Shown piece after piece: positions 63,279 through 64,000 of a stretch of 64,000 bases of DNA. Positions within the stretch are counted from its first letter, which is position 1; every line of letters begins with the position of its first letter. The position numbers and the translations under genes are program-made. The stretch lies in assembly GCA_900112995.1 (NCBI GenBank), contig FONU01000014.1:1-64000 (forward strand). The letters run 5' to 3'. This DNA comes from [Lactobacillus] rogosae (lineage in GTDB: Bacteria; Bacillota; Clostridia; Lachnospirales; Lachnospiraceae). The notes beneath the pieces are model-generated. The model did not search any database. It saw nothing but the letters and a program-made list of their open reading frames with translations, and was not told the DNA's origin.

Positions 63279-64000
63279 TCACCCCTTCGCAATTGGCAGC
63301 GTAAATATAAACTCCGTCCCCACATCCGGCGTACTGATTACATCTATATGCTCTTCGTGTGCCTGAATTATTTCTTTAGTTATGGATAGTCCAAGTCCAG
63401 ACCCTTTCTTGTCACGGCCTCTTGAGGCATCTGATTTATAAAATCTATCCCATATTTTATCAATATCTTTCTTGGCAATTCCGCTTCCAGTATCTTTAAT
63501 GGATATCTGGGCTTTATCACCTTTTTCTTTGACAGTTACATATATAAAGGAGTTATCGTGGCTGAATTTGATTGCGTTATCTACAAGGTTGTATATAACC
63601 TGTTGTATTTTACCTTTGTCAGCTTTGACATTAAGTGCTGTGCCAGAGAATGTCAGGCTGAACTTAATGCCTTTCTTTTTACACGAACCCTCAAGAGTTT
63701 CTATTGTATGCTTTATTACTGAGTTAATATCAAATGTTGTAATCTCAAGGCGGACAGTCTTAGGGTCAAGTTCATTAAGTGTAAGTATATTGCTTGTAAG
63801 CTTGGTAAGTCGTTCGGTTTCAAATAATACAATATTAATGTATTTATTAATCATTTCCGGTGGTACTGTTCCGTCCTCAATGGCTTCAAGGTAGCCTTTT
63901 ATTGAAGTAAGAGGCGAACGGAAGTCGTGCGAAATATTGGATAAGAACTTCTGCTGGAACCGGTCCATTTCGTTAAGTTCTTTTGCCATATAATCTAGAG
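63279..64000 (-). CDS. sensor histidine kinase, 5' end outside the window
   Basis: Only the C-terminal part (about 240 residues) is visible; the frame is open to the window edge. It shows the H box SNISHDFRSPLTSIKGYLEA, N box NLVDNAIKFS, DTGSGI, F-box RFYKSD and GSGLGLSI. It would autophosphorylate the His and pass phosphate to a response regulator likely encoded beyond 64000. Input domains and TM helices are unseen. Confidence 0.93.
   Translation of the reverse strand, partial: LDYMAKELNEMDRFQQKFLSNISHDFRSPLTSIKGYLEAIEDGTVPPEMINKYINIVLFETERLTKLTSNILTLNELDPKTVRLEITTFDINSVIKHTIETLEGSCKKKGIKFSLTFSGTALNVKADKGKIQQVIYNLVDNAIKFSHDNSFIYVTVKEKGDKAQISIKDTGSGIAKKDIDKIWDRFYKSDASRGRDKKGSGLGLSITKEIIQAHEEHIDVISTPDVGTEFIFTLPIAKG

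Overview
The window looks like a chromosomal segment of a low-GC, motile, anaerobic Clostridia bacterium, most likely a Lachnospiraceae member. The reasons are AT-rich DNA with AT-rich codons, strong AGGAGG ribosome binding sites, a small 2[4Fe-4S] ferredoxin and a DUF1858 protein, an F-type ATP synthase whose c subunit carries Na+-binding residues, chemotaxis genes (cheX, a methyl-accepting protein), and a yabO-yabP-yabQ-divIC-spoIIE-tilS-hpt-ftsH block in the order known from Bacillus and Clostridia. The species cannot be fixed from sequence alone. I see no insertion sequence, prophage, integrase or CRISPR array; this is core chromosome with a few odd loci.

Layout. 1-434: probable 3' tip of a 23S rRNA, then tRNA-Asn, tRNA-Glu and tRNA-Cys with a terminator. 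600-3620: an orphan lipoprotein / Wzz-like / BY-kinase-like cassette. 3627-9208: DUF951, rpsF-ssb-rpsR and gdpP-rplI-dnaB (translation, c-di-AMP, replication). 9300-11120: ferredoxin, DUF1858 protein and mecA. 11160-13594: a Ser/Thr kinase fused to a P-loop-like domain, then a second P-loop-like protein. 13700-16561: cell-wall genes (GH18, amidase). 16654-19191: ywlC-ywlE-rpiB-dCMP deaminase. 19217-27194: DUF402 gene and the complete atp operon. 27195-34051: YwmB-like protein, methyltransferase, a large envelope protein and a class A PBP. 34189-36595 (minus strand): small membrane protein, plsC, apbE. 36729-39561: FKBP-type lipoprotein and SulP transporter. 39919-48605: amidohydrolase, spoVT and the yabO-to-ftsH block. 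48720-54650: candidate sRNA, GH13 enzyme, SGNH-like protein, trmD, two tRNAs, exonuclease. 54720-64000: a 35-residue peptide, PurM-like/Lrp/aminotransferase operon, cheX, trmL, a MalT-type regulator, a chemoreceptor and a truncated sensor kinase.

Most unusual signals. (1) Three intergenic long palindromes (39576-39860, 48868-49028, 63114-63271), unrelated in sequence and two of them GC-richer than their surroundings. (2) A candidate sRNA at about 48755-48858 with several C-runs and its own promoter and terminator. (3) A kinase gene whose start codon seems lost by one base at 11264/11265, paired with a second P-loop-like protein. (4) A SpoIIE-type phosphatase without its membrane half, behind a promoter with a Spo0A box and a 21-bp spacer. 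(5) Several family members that appear catalytically dead: a BY-kinase, a C39-like domain and an SGNH hydrolase.

Working together: much of the window serves envelope growth (PBP, GH18, amidase, plsC, Wzz-like), Na+ or H+ energetics, and a sporulation-type regulatory set (spoVT, yabP, yabQ, spoIIE-like, YwmB-like, possible Spo0A and sigma-G sites) that may or may not still support sporulation.
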